NCBI GenBank assembly: GCA_963761735.1
Contig: CAVXHQ010000003.1
Coordinates: 372,001-436,000, forward strand
Source of the DNA: CAVXHQ01 sp963761735
GTDB lineage: Bacteria; Pseudomonadota; Alphaproteobacteria; Rhodobacterales; Rhodobacteraceae
Length of the DNA: 64,000 bases
Direction: 5' to 3'
Shown here: positions 33,933-43,270 of the stretch, piece by piece
Layout of the letters: every line of letters starts with the position of its first letter
Position numbering within the stretch: position 1 is the first letter of the stretch
Position numbers and translations under genes: made by a program
The notes under the pieces: model-generated
Database searches by the model: none
Seen by the model: only the letters and a program-made list of their open reading frames with translations
What the model was told of the DNA's origin: nothing

Positions 33933-33947
33933 TCCGGAGTGGATCAG
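33929..33947 (+). promoter_or_regulatory. Hairpin overlapping FAH stop and TSUP start
   Basis: CTGATCC (33929-33935) and GGATCAG (33941-33947) form a perfect 7-bp stem with the loop GGAGT. The loop presents the Shine-Dalgarno GGAG, the left arm contains the FAH TGA, and the GTG start at 33939 spans the loop and right arm. It could couple translation of the two genes. Confidence 0.55.
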
Positions 33948-34727
33948 ATCGCGGCCCAGATTTCGGGGGTGATCGCGGGACCGGGTATCGGCCCAGCGGC
34001 GGCGGCGGGTCTGCTGGCGGTTTCGGTGGTGGCGTCGTTTCTGACGGCGGCATTCGGGATCGGCGGCGGCGTGCTGATGATCGCGGTGCTGGCGGGCGTC
34101 CTGCCCGCGGCGGCGGTGATCCCGGTGCACGGCGTCGTGCAGGTCGGTTCCAACCTCGGGCGCGCGGCGGTGATGCTGCGGCACATGTTCTGGCCGGTGC
34201 TGCCGTGGTTCCTTGTCGGGTCGCTGATCGGTGTCACCTTGGGCGGGCGCATCGTCGTGGGCCTGCCGCCCTGGGGGATCGAGCTGGCCGTCGGCCTGTT
34301 CGTCGCGTGGTCGGTGCTGTCACGCCCGCCGCGCTGGCTGGCGACATGGCCCGCGCTTGCCGGTGCCGTATCGAGTTTCCTGACCATGTTCTTTGGCGCC
34401 ACCGGCCCGTTCGTGGCGACATTCGCCCGCGCGCTGAACCTGCCGCGCCACGGCTATGTCGCGACGAACGCGGTGCTGATGACGTTTCAGCACGCGCTGA
34501 AATGCGCGGTTTTCGCACTGCTGGGGTTCGCCTATGCGCCCTGGGCCGGATTCATCGTGGCGATGATCGCCGCGGGGTTCATCGGCACGCTGCTGGGCAA
34601 GCGGATGCTGGGACGGATGACCGACGCACGGTTTGGCCGCGCGCTCGACGTGCTGTTGTTGCTGATCGCGGCGCGGCTGGTCTGGTCGGGCGCGGTGGCG
34701 GCGTTTGCGGCGTTCGGGTCGGGCTGA
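33939..34727 (+). CDS. TSUP (TauE/SafE) family sulfite exporter-like permease
   Basis: This 262-aa protein has two repeated halves, each with about four membrane helices, and the TSUP signatures GIGGGVLM and FGATGPFVATF. Family members export sulfite, sulfoacetate or other organic acids. The GTG start follows the FAH stop by a few bases, so the two are probably co-transcribed. It is followed by a 16-bp repeat array. Confidence 0.85.
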   Translation: MDQIAAQISGVIAGPGIGPAAAAGLLAVSVVASFLTAAFGIGGGVLMIAVLAGVLPAAAVIPVHGVVQVGSNLGRAAVMLRHMFWPVLPWFLVGSLIGVTLGGRIVVGLPPWGIELAVGLFVAWSVLSRPPRWLATWPALAGAVSSFLTMFFGATGPFVATFARALNLPRHGYVATNAVLMTFQHALKCAVFALLGFAYAPWAGFIVAMIAAGFIGTLLGKRMLGRMTDARFGRALDVLLLLIAARLVWSGAVAAFAAFGSG

Positions 34728-34783
34728 CGGGGCCGCATTGCCCGGGCGCAAAATCAGGCCGCCGAAAAAAGTAGGGCCCCCTC

Positions 34784-34863
34784 AAAATCAGGCCAGTCAA
34801 AAATCAGGCCAGTCAAAAATCAGGCCAGTCAAAAATCAGGCCAGTCAAAAATCAGGCTGGCGA
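34784..34863 (+). repeat. 16-bp tandem repeat carrying the YhaN-like gene's stop codon
   Basis: Five units of AAAATCAGGCCAGTCA (34784-34863) lie head to tail; four are identical and the fifth is degenerate. The TCA of the fifth is the stop codon of the minus-strand gene, and each unit keeps that TCA. A further degenerate unit lies at about 34749-34764. Confidence 0.92.
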
Positions 34864-37488
34864 AATCGTCACCTGCGCCGCCGTCCCGCCCAGATCCTTG
34901 AACGCCCGCTGGCGGCAGGTCAGCACGATGATCTGCTGGTCCTTTGCCGCCATCGTCAGCGCATCGAACATCGACACGATCCGCGCGTCGTCGGAATGCA
35001 CCAGCGCATCGTCGAGGATGATCGGCAGCACCTTTCCGGCCCGTGCATAGAGGTTCGCGAACGCCAGCCGGGTCAGGATGGCGATCTGTTCGGCGGTGCC
35101 GCCCGACAGGATGTCCAGCGGCTCTTCCGTTCCGTTGCGCGCCAGACCCACGGGCAGCAGGGATGCCTCGTCGAGCACCAGATGCGCGTCCGGATGGATC
35201 AGGCGCAGCAGCGGCGCCAGCTCGCGCAGGATCGGCTCGAAGAACGTTTCGCGCGCCTGCGTGCGGGCGGCGTCGAGGGCATCACGCAGCCGCCGCAGCG
35301 CCTGCGCCTCAGCGGCGTAGCGCGTGGCACGGGCCTCGGCGGCATGCATTTCGCCGCGCCGTTCGGTGAGCTCTTCTTCGGCGCCCAGCGCCGCATTGGC
35401 GGCAATCGCCCCGTCGAGGCGTGCAAGTTCCTGCGCCAGCCGCTGTCCATCCGCCTCGGCCTGCCGGACGACGGCCAGCGTGCGCGTGTGGACGGCCCGC
35501 GCCCGGTCCGGGTCGGGTGCTGCGGCGGACAGATCGTCACGCAGCGTCCGGGCCGCGATGGTGGCGGCCTCGGCGGTGCGCAGCGTTTCGCGCAAGGCCG
35601 CGATGGCCTCGGGTGCCATCGGCGCATCCGCCTCGACCGCGCGCTCGGCCCCCTGCACCGTGGCGTCGGCGGCGGCGCGCTCTGCCTCGGCGCGCGCGGC
35701 GGTCGTGCGGGCGGCATCGGCAGTGCCCCGGGCGGTGGCGAGCCGGGCCTCGATCCCGGCAAGTGCCGCCTCGATTTCGGCGACAGTGCCGGACGGGGTC
35801 TCAGATGGGGTCTCAGACGGGGGAGTGGCGGCGGACCGCTGCGCGGCAAGTTCCGCCTGCAAGGATTGCAGCCCGTCGGGGGCGACACTGTCCAACAGCG
35901 CGCGCGCCTGCGTTCGCACCGCATCGGCCTGTCTGCGGGCCTCCAGCCGGGCGCGGGCAGCGCGCAGATCCGGCGCTCCGCAGGCGGCAAGTGTGCTGGC
36001 GACCCGGGTTCGTGCCTTTTCAATGTCCTGCGCGCCCGTGTCCGCCCGTCCGGCCCCCGGATCGACGGTCATCCGCCCGATCCCCGGCAAGGTAAACCGC
36101 GTAGCCCCGTCAAGCGCCAGCGGCACCGCATCCGGCACCTCGGCGTCGCCGCGCAACGCGCGCGCCGCGCCATCATAGTCGAACGTAACCCGAACGGCCC
36201 CGGCGCCCGCCGCGACCAGAAGCTGCGCCAGTTCGGCCTGCGCCGCCTCTGCGGCCCCGATATCGGCGGGCGTGACGGTCAGACCCGCGAGGGCCGCATC
36301 CGCCGCCTCGATGGCCGTGCGATGCCGTTCGGCCTGAGACACGCGCCCCGCCAGACGCGTCGCCGCGATGCCCGCCCGCGACGCGGCCTCGGTTCGGCGC
36401 GCCACATCGAGCGTCTGTCGCCGGGCGCCCGCCTCGGCCTCGAGCGCGTCGCGCGCCGCCGCCGCCGTCTGCGCCGTCGCCGCACTGTCCTCTGCGGCCC
36501 GTATCGCATCCCCGAGTTGTGCGCGCGCTTTTTGGGACGCGGTTTCGGCGCGCTGGCGGCGCTCTGTTCGTTCGGTCGCAACCTCGACTTCGCGGTGCGC
36601 CTGTTGACGCGCTAGGTCGGCCAGCCGCAGGCTCTGGTTTGCCGCCGCCACCTTTTCGGCCAGCCCCTCGGCCTGTGCAAGCGCCACCCGGGCATCCGCG
36701 TGGGCCTGCGCCCGTGCCGCAACCGCCGCGGCCTCGTTCAGGGCATCGCGCGCGGCGATCGCCGTGGCGCGGGCGGCCAGATCGTCCTGCAAGGCGGACA
36801 CCTTTTCGGCCAACGCATCGGTTTTCGTGCGCAGAGCGGCGGCCTCTTTCAGCGCCTGGTCCCAGGGCCCGCCCGATTTCGCGCCCCGGCTCGTCGACAG
36901 CCGGTCGAACGCCTCTGCCGTGCGCGCGCGCACGGCCTCCATGCGCCGCCCGCCGGTGATCGCGTCGATCTGGCCACCCAGCACATCGCCCAGCAGGGCC
37001 CGCCGCGTCGCCCGGTCGGCCTCGCGGCGGTCCTTTTCGGCCTTGGTGCCACCGCTGGTCTCGAGGTCGCCGTCGCCCTGCCGCACCCACAACAGGCCCG
37101 CAGGCCCGGCCATGTCGTCGCCCATAAGTGCTGCGATCCACGCCTCGGCGGCATCGTCCGAGGCCACGATCCGGCCCTCTGGCAGGGCCGTGACCCGTGC
37201 CTGCGCCCGGGCGAGCCACTGCTTGGATATCTCGAACACACCGTCCGGCGTTTCCACCTCGACGGCGACAGTCACCGCCCCGCCGGAATGCGGGCGCAGC
37301 GATTTGATCGTCGCGTTGCCCGACGAATGTTTCTCGAAAAACACCGCGTGCAGCGCGTCGAACACGGTGGATTTGCCGAATTCGTTGGGTTCTGACAGCA
37401 CGGTGATGCCGTCGCCGATGCCGCCGATATGCAGGCGCTGACCCGCGAAACGGCGCACGTTGGTCAGCGTGACAGCGCGCAGCCTCAT
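34852..37488 (-). CDS. AAA/SMC-like ATPase, YhaN (SbcC-like) family
   Basis: This 878-aa protein has a split ATPase head and a long, Ala/Arg/Glu-rich coiled-coil middle (about residues 190-740). The P-loop is EPNEFGKST (Lys39), with Glu where the first Gly of a canonical Walker A would be. The ABC-type signature LSGGTAEQ and Walker B LPIILDD are near the C-terminus. It resembles YhaN of Firmicutes and partners a YhaO-like nuclease. The start overlaps the SbcD-like stop by four bases (ATGA). The likely role is DNA-end processing or repair. Confidence 0.85.
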   Translation of the reverse strand: MRLRAVTLTNVRRFAGQRLHIGGIGDGITVLSEPNEFGKSTVFDALHAVFFEKHSSGNATIKSLRPHSGGAVTVAVEVETPDGVFEISKQWLARAQARVTALPEGRIVASDDAAEAWIAALMGDDMAGPAGLLWVRQGDGDLETSGGTKAEKDRREADRATRRALLGDVLGGQIDAITGGRRMEAVRARTAEAFDRLSTSRGAKSGGPWDQALKEAAALRTKTDALAEKVSALQDDLAARATAIAARDALNEAAAVAARAQAHADARVALAQAEGLAEKVAAANQSLRLADLARQQAHREVEVATERTERRQRAETASQKARAQLGDAIRAAEDSAATAQTAAAARDALEAEAGARRQTLDVARRTEAASRAGIAATRLAGRVSQAERHRTAIEAADAALAGLTVTPADIGAAEAAQAELAQLLVAAGAGAVRVTFDYDGAARALRGDAEVPDAVPLALDGATRFTLPGIGRMTVDPGAGRADTGAQDIEKARTRVASTLAACGAPDLRAARARLEARRQADAVRTQARALLDSVAPDGLQSLQAELAAQRSAATPPSETPSETPSGTVAEIEAALAGIEARLATARGTADAARTTAARAEAERAAADATVQGAERAVEADAPMAPEAIAALRETLRTAEAATIAARTLRDDLSAAAPDPDRARAVHTRTLAVVRQAEADGQRLAQELARLDGAIAANAALGAEEELTERRGEMHAAEARATRYAAEAQALRRLRDALDAARTQARETFFEPILRELAPLLRLIHPDAHLVLDEASLLPVGLARNGTEEPLDILSGGTAEQIAILTRLAFANLYARAGKVLPIILDDALVHSDDARIVSMFDALTMAAKDQQIIVLTCRQRAFKDLGGTAAQVTISPA

Positions 37489-38618
37489 GTCGTCGCGTCC
37501 ACCGCAAAGGCGAACAACCGCGCGAGGGCGGCGGCGGCCACGGCACGGTCGCCCGCCGATAATTGCGGATCGCGGGCCTCGGACCACAGCGCATCCGCCG
37601 CCTGACGCAGAGCGCCACCGGTTGCCACGAGATCGAGATCGGCGGCCTCCGCCTCGACCTCGAGGGTCTGCGTCCGTGCCTCGAAATGACCGAAATCGGG
37701 AGCGGCAGCGTCCGTCGCGGCCTCCAGCGCGCTGCGTCCGGGCAAGGACAAGCGGCCCGTCGCGCGCAGCCGCATCAGCGTATCGCGCCGCGTCGCCGCC
37801 GCGGGCAAGGCCGCACGCACACGGTCCGCCACATCGTCGCCGGGCAGCAGATCGAGCGTTACGTCGGCCCAGGTGAGCGCGCCCGTGAGGACGACCTGCA
37901 CCTCGGGCAGCGCACCGGGCGCTGCCAGCGTCACGATCAGGGCCGTGCCGGCCGCACCGGTCGCCGCATGTTTGAACCCGTCCGCCTCGGGGGTGCCGGA
38001 ATACCAGGTGCGCGGTTCGATGGTCACACGGCCATGCCAGTCGCCAAGGGCCAGATAATCGAGGCCCGACCGCGCCGCCCGGTCCGGCGGCACCAGCGCA
38101 GGGTCGCCGGTCTCCGAGCCGAATTCGGTAACGCCGCCGTGGGCGAGGCCGAGACGCACCACTCCCTCGGGCGTCGGCGCCGACAGCGCCTCGGTCACAT
38201 CGCGGCCCGGGCGTTTGCTCGGGCACGGCGCACACAAGAGCTGGCAAACGGGGGACAGTGGCAGCGGAGGCGTCCCGGTCAGGGCCGTTACGTTGTCCGG
38301 CGCATCGGCGGCGATGGCGCGCCACAACTCGCCCGCCGCGAGACTGTCGTGGTTGCCGGGCAGCAACAACCAGCGGATGTCGTCGTGCTGCCCCATCGCG
38401 GCAAGGGCCTGCCGCAGGGTGGCGGGCGCAGGCGTTTCGGCGTCGAAGGTATCGCCCGCGAGCAGGACATGTCCCGCGCCGTGGCTGCGTGCCGCAGTGG
38501 CAAGCCGCGCGATGGCACCGTGACGCGCCTCGCGCAGACGGCCGCGGATATCCTCGGGCAGGCGGCCGAAGGCGCGCCCAAGGTGCAGGTCCGAGGAATG
38601 TAGGAAACGAAACGACAT
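37485..38618 (-). CDS. Metallophosphoesterase, YhaO/SbcD-like DNA nuclease
   Basis: This 377-aa protein has all five calcineurin-type metal motifs: SSDLHLG (Asp10, His12), AGDTFD, PGNHD, AHGG and GDWHG. The order and length match YhaO/SbcD nucleases, which act with an SMC-like ATPase at DNA ends. It is the first gene of the pair and is divergent from the CDP-alcohol phosphatidyltransferase across about 200 bp. Confidence 0.87.
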   Translation of the reverse strand: MSFRFLHSSDLHLGRAFGRLPEDIRGRLREARHGAIARLATAARSHGAGHVLLAGDTFDAETPAPATLRQALAAMGQHDDIRWLLLPGNHDSLAAGELWRAIAADAPDNVTALTGTPPLPLSPVCQLLCAPCPSKRPGRDVTEALSAPTPEGVVRLGLAHGGVTEFGSETGDPALVPPDRAARSGLDYLALGDWHGRVTIEPRTWYSGTPEADGFKHAATGAAGTALIVTLAAPGALPEVQVVLTGALTWADVTLDLLPGDDVADRVRAALPAAATRRDTLMRLRATGRLSLPGRSALEAATDAAAPDFGHFEARTQTLEVEAEAADLDLVATGGALRQAADALWSEARDPQLSAGDRAVAAAALARLFAFAVDATT

Positions 38619-38817
38619 GGAACCTGCGGGGTGACGGCGTAATCGTCATGTTCTACACCCGTTCCGGGGGCTGTCAAACCCTGCCCGATACGGTTGCCGG
38701 CCGTCCGTCGTCCCTCACAACACTGTCAACGGCCTTCGCGGACAGTACTGGCGCGGGCAATTCGTGCTAGGTTCCCCCTTTCCGATAAGGGTCGCCCCAT
38801 GTCCAACGCCGCCGCAA

Positions 38818-39426
38818 ATGCTTGACGCCCCCGCCCGCCGGTTGATCGACCCGGTGCTGAACCGCATGGGCCGCGCCATCGCGCGACTGGGCGGAACGGC
38901 GAACGGCGTGACGTTTCTGGGGCTTGCGCTGGGTCTTTTCGCGGCGGCCCTGATTGCCGTGGGCGAGCCTGCGTGGTCGCTGGTGCCGCTGTTGCTGTCG
39001 CGGCTCGCCGACGGTCTTGACGGGGCGGTGGCGCGGGCGACGGTACAGACCGATTTTGGCGGCTACCTCGATATCTGTGCGGATTTTCTGTTCTACGGCG
39101 CCATCCCGCTCGCCTTCGTCCTGTGCGATCCGGTTGCGAACGGCGCGGCGGGGGCGTTCCTGCTGATGGCGTTCTATTTCAACGGCACCAGTTTTCTGGG
39201 ATATGCGATCCTGGCCGAAAAACACAAACTGACGAGCACGGCGCAGGGCGAAAAGTCGCTGTATTATTCCAACGGATTTCTCGAAGGCACCGAAACGATC
39301 CTGTTTTTCGTCGCCCTGTGCCTGTTTGCAACCTCGTTTGCGCCGCTGGCATGGGGATTCGGGGCGCTGTGCCTTGCCTCGGGCGTCTTGCGCCTCTGGG
39401 CGGCGTCGCGGATCTTTCGCTCCTAG
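38818..39426 (+). CDS. CDP-alcohol phosphatidyltransferase family protein
   Basis: This 202-aa membrane protein has a near-complete signature, DGLDGAVAR-x8-G-x3-D-x3-D, and about five membrane helices. It would join a phosphatidyl or similar group to an alcohol. The ATG at 38818 is preferred. An ATG at 38799 opens an eight-codon frame (MSNAAANA) that ends inside the gene, and a longer in-frame start exists at 38764. It is distinct from the variant enzyme at 30888. Confidence 0.82.
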   Translation: MLDAPARRLIDPVLNRMGRAIARLGGTANGVTFLGLALGLFAAALIAVGEPAWSLVPLLLSRLADGLDGAVARATVQTDFGGYLDICADFLFYGAIPLAFVLCDPVANGAAGAFLLMAFYFNGTSFLGYAILAEKHKLTSTAQGEKSLYYSNGFLEGTETILFFVALCLFATSFAPLAWGFGALCLASGVLRLWAASRIFRS

Positions 39427-39552
39427 CGGGTCCGGCGGACGGCACCGCAAAAATCCTGCCGCCATCTCGCCACCGGGCGATTTTCGCGCTAGCAGTCGGG
39501 CGGCTCATGCCCCTTTGCCGGATCGAGCCCGTTTGCCTGACAGAGAGCGCCG

Positions 39553-40428
39553 ATGCCCGCATCTCCCGACACTTCACCTTCCGGTCCGCTGATCCTCGGG
39601 GCCTCGGGGCGTATCGGCGCGATGTGGCGCAGGCTGGCGCAGGAGGGGCAATGGCCGGGGGCGGTGCCGCTGTGGCACAGCCGCACGGGGCGGGGCGACT
39701 ACCTGTGGGATATGGATGCCACGCCCGCCGCGGATCCACGGCTGGCAGGCGTGCGCGGCATGATCGTGCTGGCCGGGACCACCAGCGGCGACGCCGCAAA
39801 TCTGGCACGCAATACCCACTGCGCCCGCGCGGCCCTCGATCTGGCGGCGCGAGAGGGGATCGGGCCAGTACTGTTGTGTTCGTCGAGCGCCGTCTACGCA
39901 CGACCCGCACCGGATGCGGCCCCTCTGACCGAAGCGGCGGCGACGGTCGCGCCCGATGATCCGCGTGCCCGTTACGGTGCCGCGAAACACGCGATGGAGC
40001 GGGACGCTGCCGACCACCGGACCCCGTCGGCCTGCCTGCGTATCGCCAATGTTGCGGGGGCCGACGCGGCCCTGCTCGCCGCCGCGCGCGGCAATGTCAC
40101 CCTGCACCGGCTGGCGGATGGCACGGCGCCCCGCAGGCATTACATCGGCCCGCTGGGCCTTGCGCAGGTCTGCACCGGTCTGATCGCCGCGCATCACGGC
40201 GGCGCGGCGCTGCCTCGCGTCCTGAACGTCGCCTGTCCGGATGAGATCGCGATGTCGGCCCTGCTGGACGCCGCGAACGTGCCCTTTGAATGGACGCCGG
40301 CGCCGGAGGATGCGCTGCCCGCCCTGCCCCTCGATCTGTCATGCCTGTTGGCGCTGGCGCCCGTGCCCGCCGCCGTGCCGTCCGCCCTTGTGGCCGAGGC
40401 GCGCGCTGCCGGGTGGGTGCCCGCGTGA
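39553..40428 (+). CDS. NAD-dependent epimerase/dehydratase (extended SDR)
   Basis: This 291-aa protein has the Rossmann motif GASGRIG near the N-terminus and the catalytic YGAAK (Tyr-x3-Lys), with SSSAVYA before it. It belongs to the nucleotide-sugar epimerase superfamily. The C-terminal 70 residues are Ala/Pro-rich. Its stop overlaps the GTG of the sugar transferase, so a polysaccharide-related role is likely. Confidence 0.8.
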   Translation: MPASPDTSPSGPLILGASGRIGAMWRRLAQEGQWPGAVPLWHSRTGRGDYLWDMDATPAADPRLAGVRGMIVLAGTTSGDAANLARNTHCARAALDLAAREGIGPVLLCSSSAVYARPAPDAAPLTEAAATVAPDDPRARYGAAKHAMERDAADHRTPSACLRIANVAGADAALLAAARGNVTLHRLADGTAPRRHYIGPLGLAQVCTGLIAAHHGGAALPRVLNVACPDEIAMSALLDAANVPFEWTPAPEDALPALPLDLSCLLALAPVPAAVPSALVAEARAAGWVPA

Positions 40429-41039
40429 CCCCGGCAAAACGCCTGTTCGATGTTGTCGTGGCCCTCGTCGGCGGGCTATTCGCCCTGCCGGTGATCGGCA
40501 TTGTCGCCGCCGTGCTGCTGATCCGCGAGGGGCGGCCGCTGTTCTATGTCTCCGAACGGATGAAGACGCCGACGCAGGGCTTCGGCCTGGTCAAATTCCG
40601 CTCGATGCGGGTGGCACCGGGGGCGGACGGCGGTGTGACCGGGCGCGACAAGGCGGACCGGATCTCGCCCACCCATCGTGTCCTGCGCCGCACCCGTCTG
40701 GACGAGCTGCCCCAGTTGTGGAACGTGCTGCGCGGCGACATCAGCCTTGTCGGCCCCCGCCCGCCGCTGCGTCGCTATGTCGAGGCGTTTCCCGACCTGT
40801 ACGGGCGGGTGCTGCGGTCGCGTCCGGGGATTACCGGGCTGGCGACACTGGTGTTTCATGCCCACGAAGAGCGCCTGCTCGCCACCTGCGAAACGCCCGC
40901 GCAAACCGACGATGTCTATCGCCGCCGCTGCGTGCCGCGCAAGGCGGCCCTCGATCTGATGTACCAGCGCAAGCGCACCCTGTGCTTCGATCTGGTGCTG
41001 ATCTGGCGGACGGTCTGGGGGGCTGTGCGGCGGCGGTAA
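40425..41039 (+). CDS. Sugar transferase (undecaprenyl-phosphate glycosyl-1-phosphate transferase domain)
   Basis: This 204-aa protein consists of one N-terminal membrane segment (residues about 8-32) and the bacterial sugar transferase domain (KFRSMR, RRTRLDELPQLWNVL, SLVGPRPPL). It would transfer a sugar-1-phosphate to the lipid carrier to start a surface polysaccharide unit. It lacks the large N-terminal membrane domain of WbaP/WcaJ, so it is the short PglC-like form. The GTG at 40425 overlaps the epimerase stop. Confidence 0.87.
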   Translation: MTPAKRLFDVVVALVGGLFALPVIGIVAAVLLIREGRPLFYVSERMKTPTQGFGLVKFRSMRVAPGADGGVTGRDKADRISPTHRVLRRTRLDELPQLWNVLRGDISLVGPRPPLRRYVEAFPDLYGRVLRSRPGITGLATLVFHAHEERLLATCETPAQTDDVYRRRCVPRKAALDLMYQRKRTLCFDLVLIWRTVWGAVRRR

Positions 41040-41192
41040 ATGGCCGCCGCGACCGGTGGCGCGCAATGTGGCCTTGCCCGTGCCGCCGGTGCATGATCAG
41101 TCGGCATCGTCGCGCCGCATCGGTCGGCAAGGGCCGTCAGCGGCGCGGCGATACCGGTGATCCTGCGTTGCCGGTGGATTGTCGGGTCGTTG

Positions 41193-41201
41193 TGCTATAG
41201 A
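41193..41201 (+). promoter_or_regulatory. Candidate extended -10 promoter before the capD-like gene
   Basis: TGC-TATAGA fits an extended -10 element in the 295-bp spacer 41040-41334. No good -35 box lies at 16-18 bp. The rest of the spacer shows no gene. Confidence 0.35.
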
Positions 41202-41334
41202 ATTTTGCCATGCCGGCCGGATCTGTGGCGCGGCGCAGCGGGTTGCCCGATACCGCCGGAACGGACCAGGGGGCAGTGACCGCGCTGACTCAGCGTTGGT
41301 GACGGTTGATTTCGACGGGGATATTGTTCGCGAC

Positions 41335-43263
41335 ATGTTGACAGCGCTGAAACGTTACTTTCTGACCCTTCTGACGGCCATGCCGCGCAGCGTTAAACAG
41401 GCGATCATCGTGATGATCGATGTCGCCACCCTGCCGCTCGCCCTTCTTGTGGGGCTGTCGTTGCAGCAGAACGCGTTTCCCGCCCCGGTGGGCCTGTTTC
41501 ACAATTATCAGGCCGTCGCCTTGCTGATGATGATGTCGGGCGTGTTGTCGATTGCCATCGGCATCCACAAGGTACAGCTCAAGGCCTATGAAACCCGCGC
41601 GCTCGGGATGACGGGCGCCCATGTCCTGACGATCGCCGTCGCCGTCGCCGTCCTCGACGGTATGACCGGCGGGCAAAGTCCGGCCGCGACAGCCGTGATT
41701 TTCGCCTTCGTCTATTTCAGTTCCGCCGCCGGTTTTCGCATCCTGTTGCTGAAATTTCTCTACAGCATCTATGCCACCGAAGGGACATCGGTCCGCGTGC
41801 TGATCTATGGCGCCGGCACCACCGGCAAGCAGCTGGTCGCCGCCCTGCGCACCGACAGTTCGATCCATCCGGTGGCCTTCGTCGACGACAATCCGAATAT
41901 CCAGTCGACGCTCGTTCAGGGCCTGCGGGTGTTTTCGCCGCTGGCCATCCCGACGATCGTGCGCGAACGCGGGATCGACCGTGTCCTGCTGGCGATGCCC
42001 TCGCAAAGCCGGGCGCATCTGGCGCAGATCACCGCGCGCCTCGAGGACGTGGGCCTTTCGGTGGAAACCGTGCCGTCGTTCGCGCAACTCGCGGGCTCGG
42101 GCGCGCCCATCGCCCAGCAGCTGCGCCCGGTCAGCGCGCGCCAGTTCCTGGGCCGCGCGCCACTGGACGCCGAACTGCCCGGCGGGGCCGAAATCTATGC
42201 CGGCGAATCGGTGCTGATCACCGGTGCGGGCGGTTCTATCGGATCGGAACTGTGCCGTCAGATCCTCTCGTGCAAACCCCGCCGCCTCATCCTCCTCGAG
42301 ATCGGGGAACTGCCGCTCTACCGCATGAGCCAGGAATTGCGCGCCATCGCGGCGCATCACGGTGTCGAGCTTGTGCCCGCCCTCGGTTCCGTCTGCGAGG
42401 CGCCGATCGTGCGGCGCATCCTGCGCGAGCACGAGGTATCCGTCGTCCTGCACGCCGCCGCCTATAAACACGTGCCCATCGTCGAGCGCGACCCGGTGCC
42501 CGGTTTCGCCAACAACGTCCTTGGCACGCAGGTTCTCGCCGCCGCCGCCGCCGAGGCGGGCGTCGCGCGGTTCATCTATATCTCGACCGACAAGGCCGTG
42601 CGCCCCAAGAATCTGATGGGGGCCTCGAAGCGGCTGGCCGAAACCATCATTCAGGATTTTGCCAGCCGGTCCAATCCCGCCGCCGGGGGCACGATCTTTT
42701 CGATGGTGCGGTTCGGCAACGTGATCGGATCGTCCGGTTCGGTGATCCCGCTGTTTCAGGAACAGATCGCCAAGGGCGGCCCCGTGACGCTGACGCACCG
42801 CGACGTCAGCCGCTATTTCATGACCATTCCCGAGGCCGCGCGCCTCGTCCTCGTGTCCGGCACCTTCGCCACGGGGGGCGATGTCTTCGTCCTCGACATG
42901 GGCGATCCAGTGCCGATCTATAACCTCGCGCGGCAGATGATCGAGGCGACAGGCCATTCGGTGCGCGACGAGGAAACCCGCGACGGCGACATCGAGATCG
43001 TGCTGACCGGCCTGCGTCCGGGCGAAAAACTGCACGAAGAGCTGCTGATCGGCGAAGGCCAGACCACGACACCGCACCCCAAGATTTTGCAGGCGCGCGA
43101 GGCGCATCTGAGCGAGATCGAGGTTGCCGCCTGCCTCAAGGCGCTGCGTCAGGCGATTGCGGATGCCGATGATGCCGCGATCCGTGCCATCGTTGCCCGC
43201 TGGGTAGAGCGCCAGCAGGTCGTCCCGCCTGCCGAGGCGACGGGCCCCGCGCCGACGGCCTGA
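41335..43263 (+). CDS. Nucleoside-diphosphate sugar epimerase/dehydratase, CapD/WbpM family
   Basis: This 642-aa protein has four N-terminal membrane helices (about residues 15-130), a first Rossmann domain (IYGAGTTGKQ) and a second catalytic one (ITGAGGSIGSEL). The catalytic region is STDKAVRPKNLMGASKR. Family members act as UDP-GlcNAc 4,6-dehydratases for surface polysaccharides. The ATG at 41335 (MLTALKRYFL) is preferred; a GTG at 41299 and upstream starts are open. It follows the sugar transferase. Confidence 0.87.
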   Translation: MLTALKRYFLTLLTAMPRSVKQAIIVMIDVATLPLALLVGLSLQQNAFPAPVGLFHNYQAVALLMMMSGVLSIAIGIHKVQLKAYETRALGMTGAHVLTIAVAVAVLDGMTGGQSPAATAVIFAFVYFSSAAGFRILLLKFLYSIYATEGTSVRVLIYGAGTTGKQLVAALRTDSSIHPVAFVDDNPNIQSTLVQGLRVFSPLAIPTIVRERGIDRVLLAMPSQSRAHLAQITARLEDVGLSVETVPSFAQLAGSGAPIAQQLRPVSARQFLGRAPLDAELPGGAEIYAGESVLITGAGGSIGSELCRQILSCKPRRLILLEIGELPLYRMSQELRAIAAHHGVELVPALGSVCEAPIVRRILREHEVSVVLHAAAYKHVPIVERDPVPGFANNVLGTQVLAAAAAEAGVARFIYISTDKAVRPKNLMGASKRLAETIIQDFASRSNPAAGGTIFSMVRFGNVIGSSGSVIPLFQEQIAKGGPVTLTHRDVSRYFMTIPEAARLVLVSGTFATGGDVFVLDMGDPVPIYNLARQMIEATGHSVRDEETRDGDIEIVLTGLRPGEKLHEELLIGEGQTTTPHPKILQAREAHLSEIEVAACLKALRQAIADADDAAIRAIVARWVERQQVVPPAEATGPAPTA

Positions 43264-43270
43264 TCCCGCG

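Noticed and set aside
38799..38825. An eight-codon leader (MSNAAANA) overlapping the CDP-alcohol transferase start.
   Set aside because: It lacks a Shine-Dalgarno sequence and is short enough to occur by chance.
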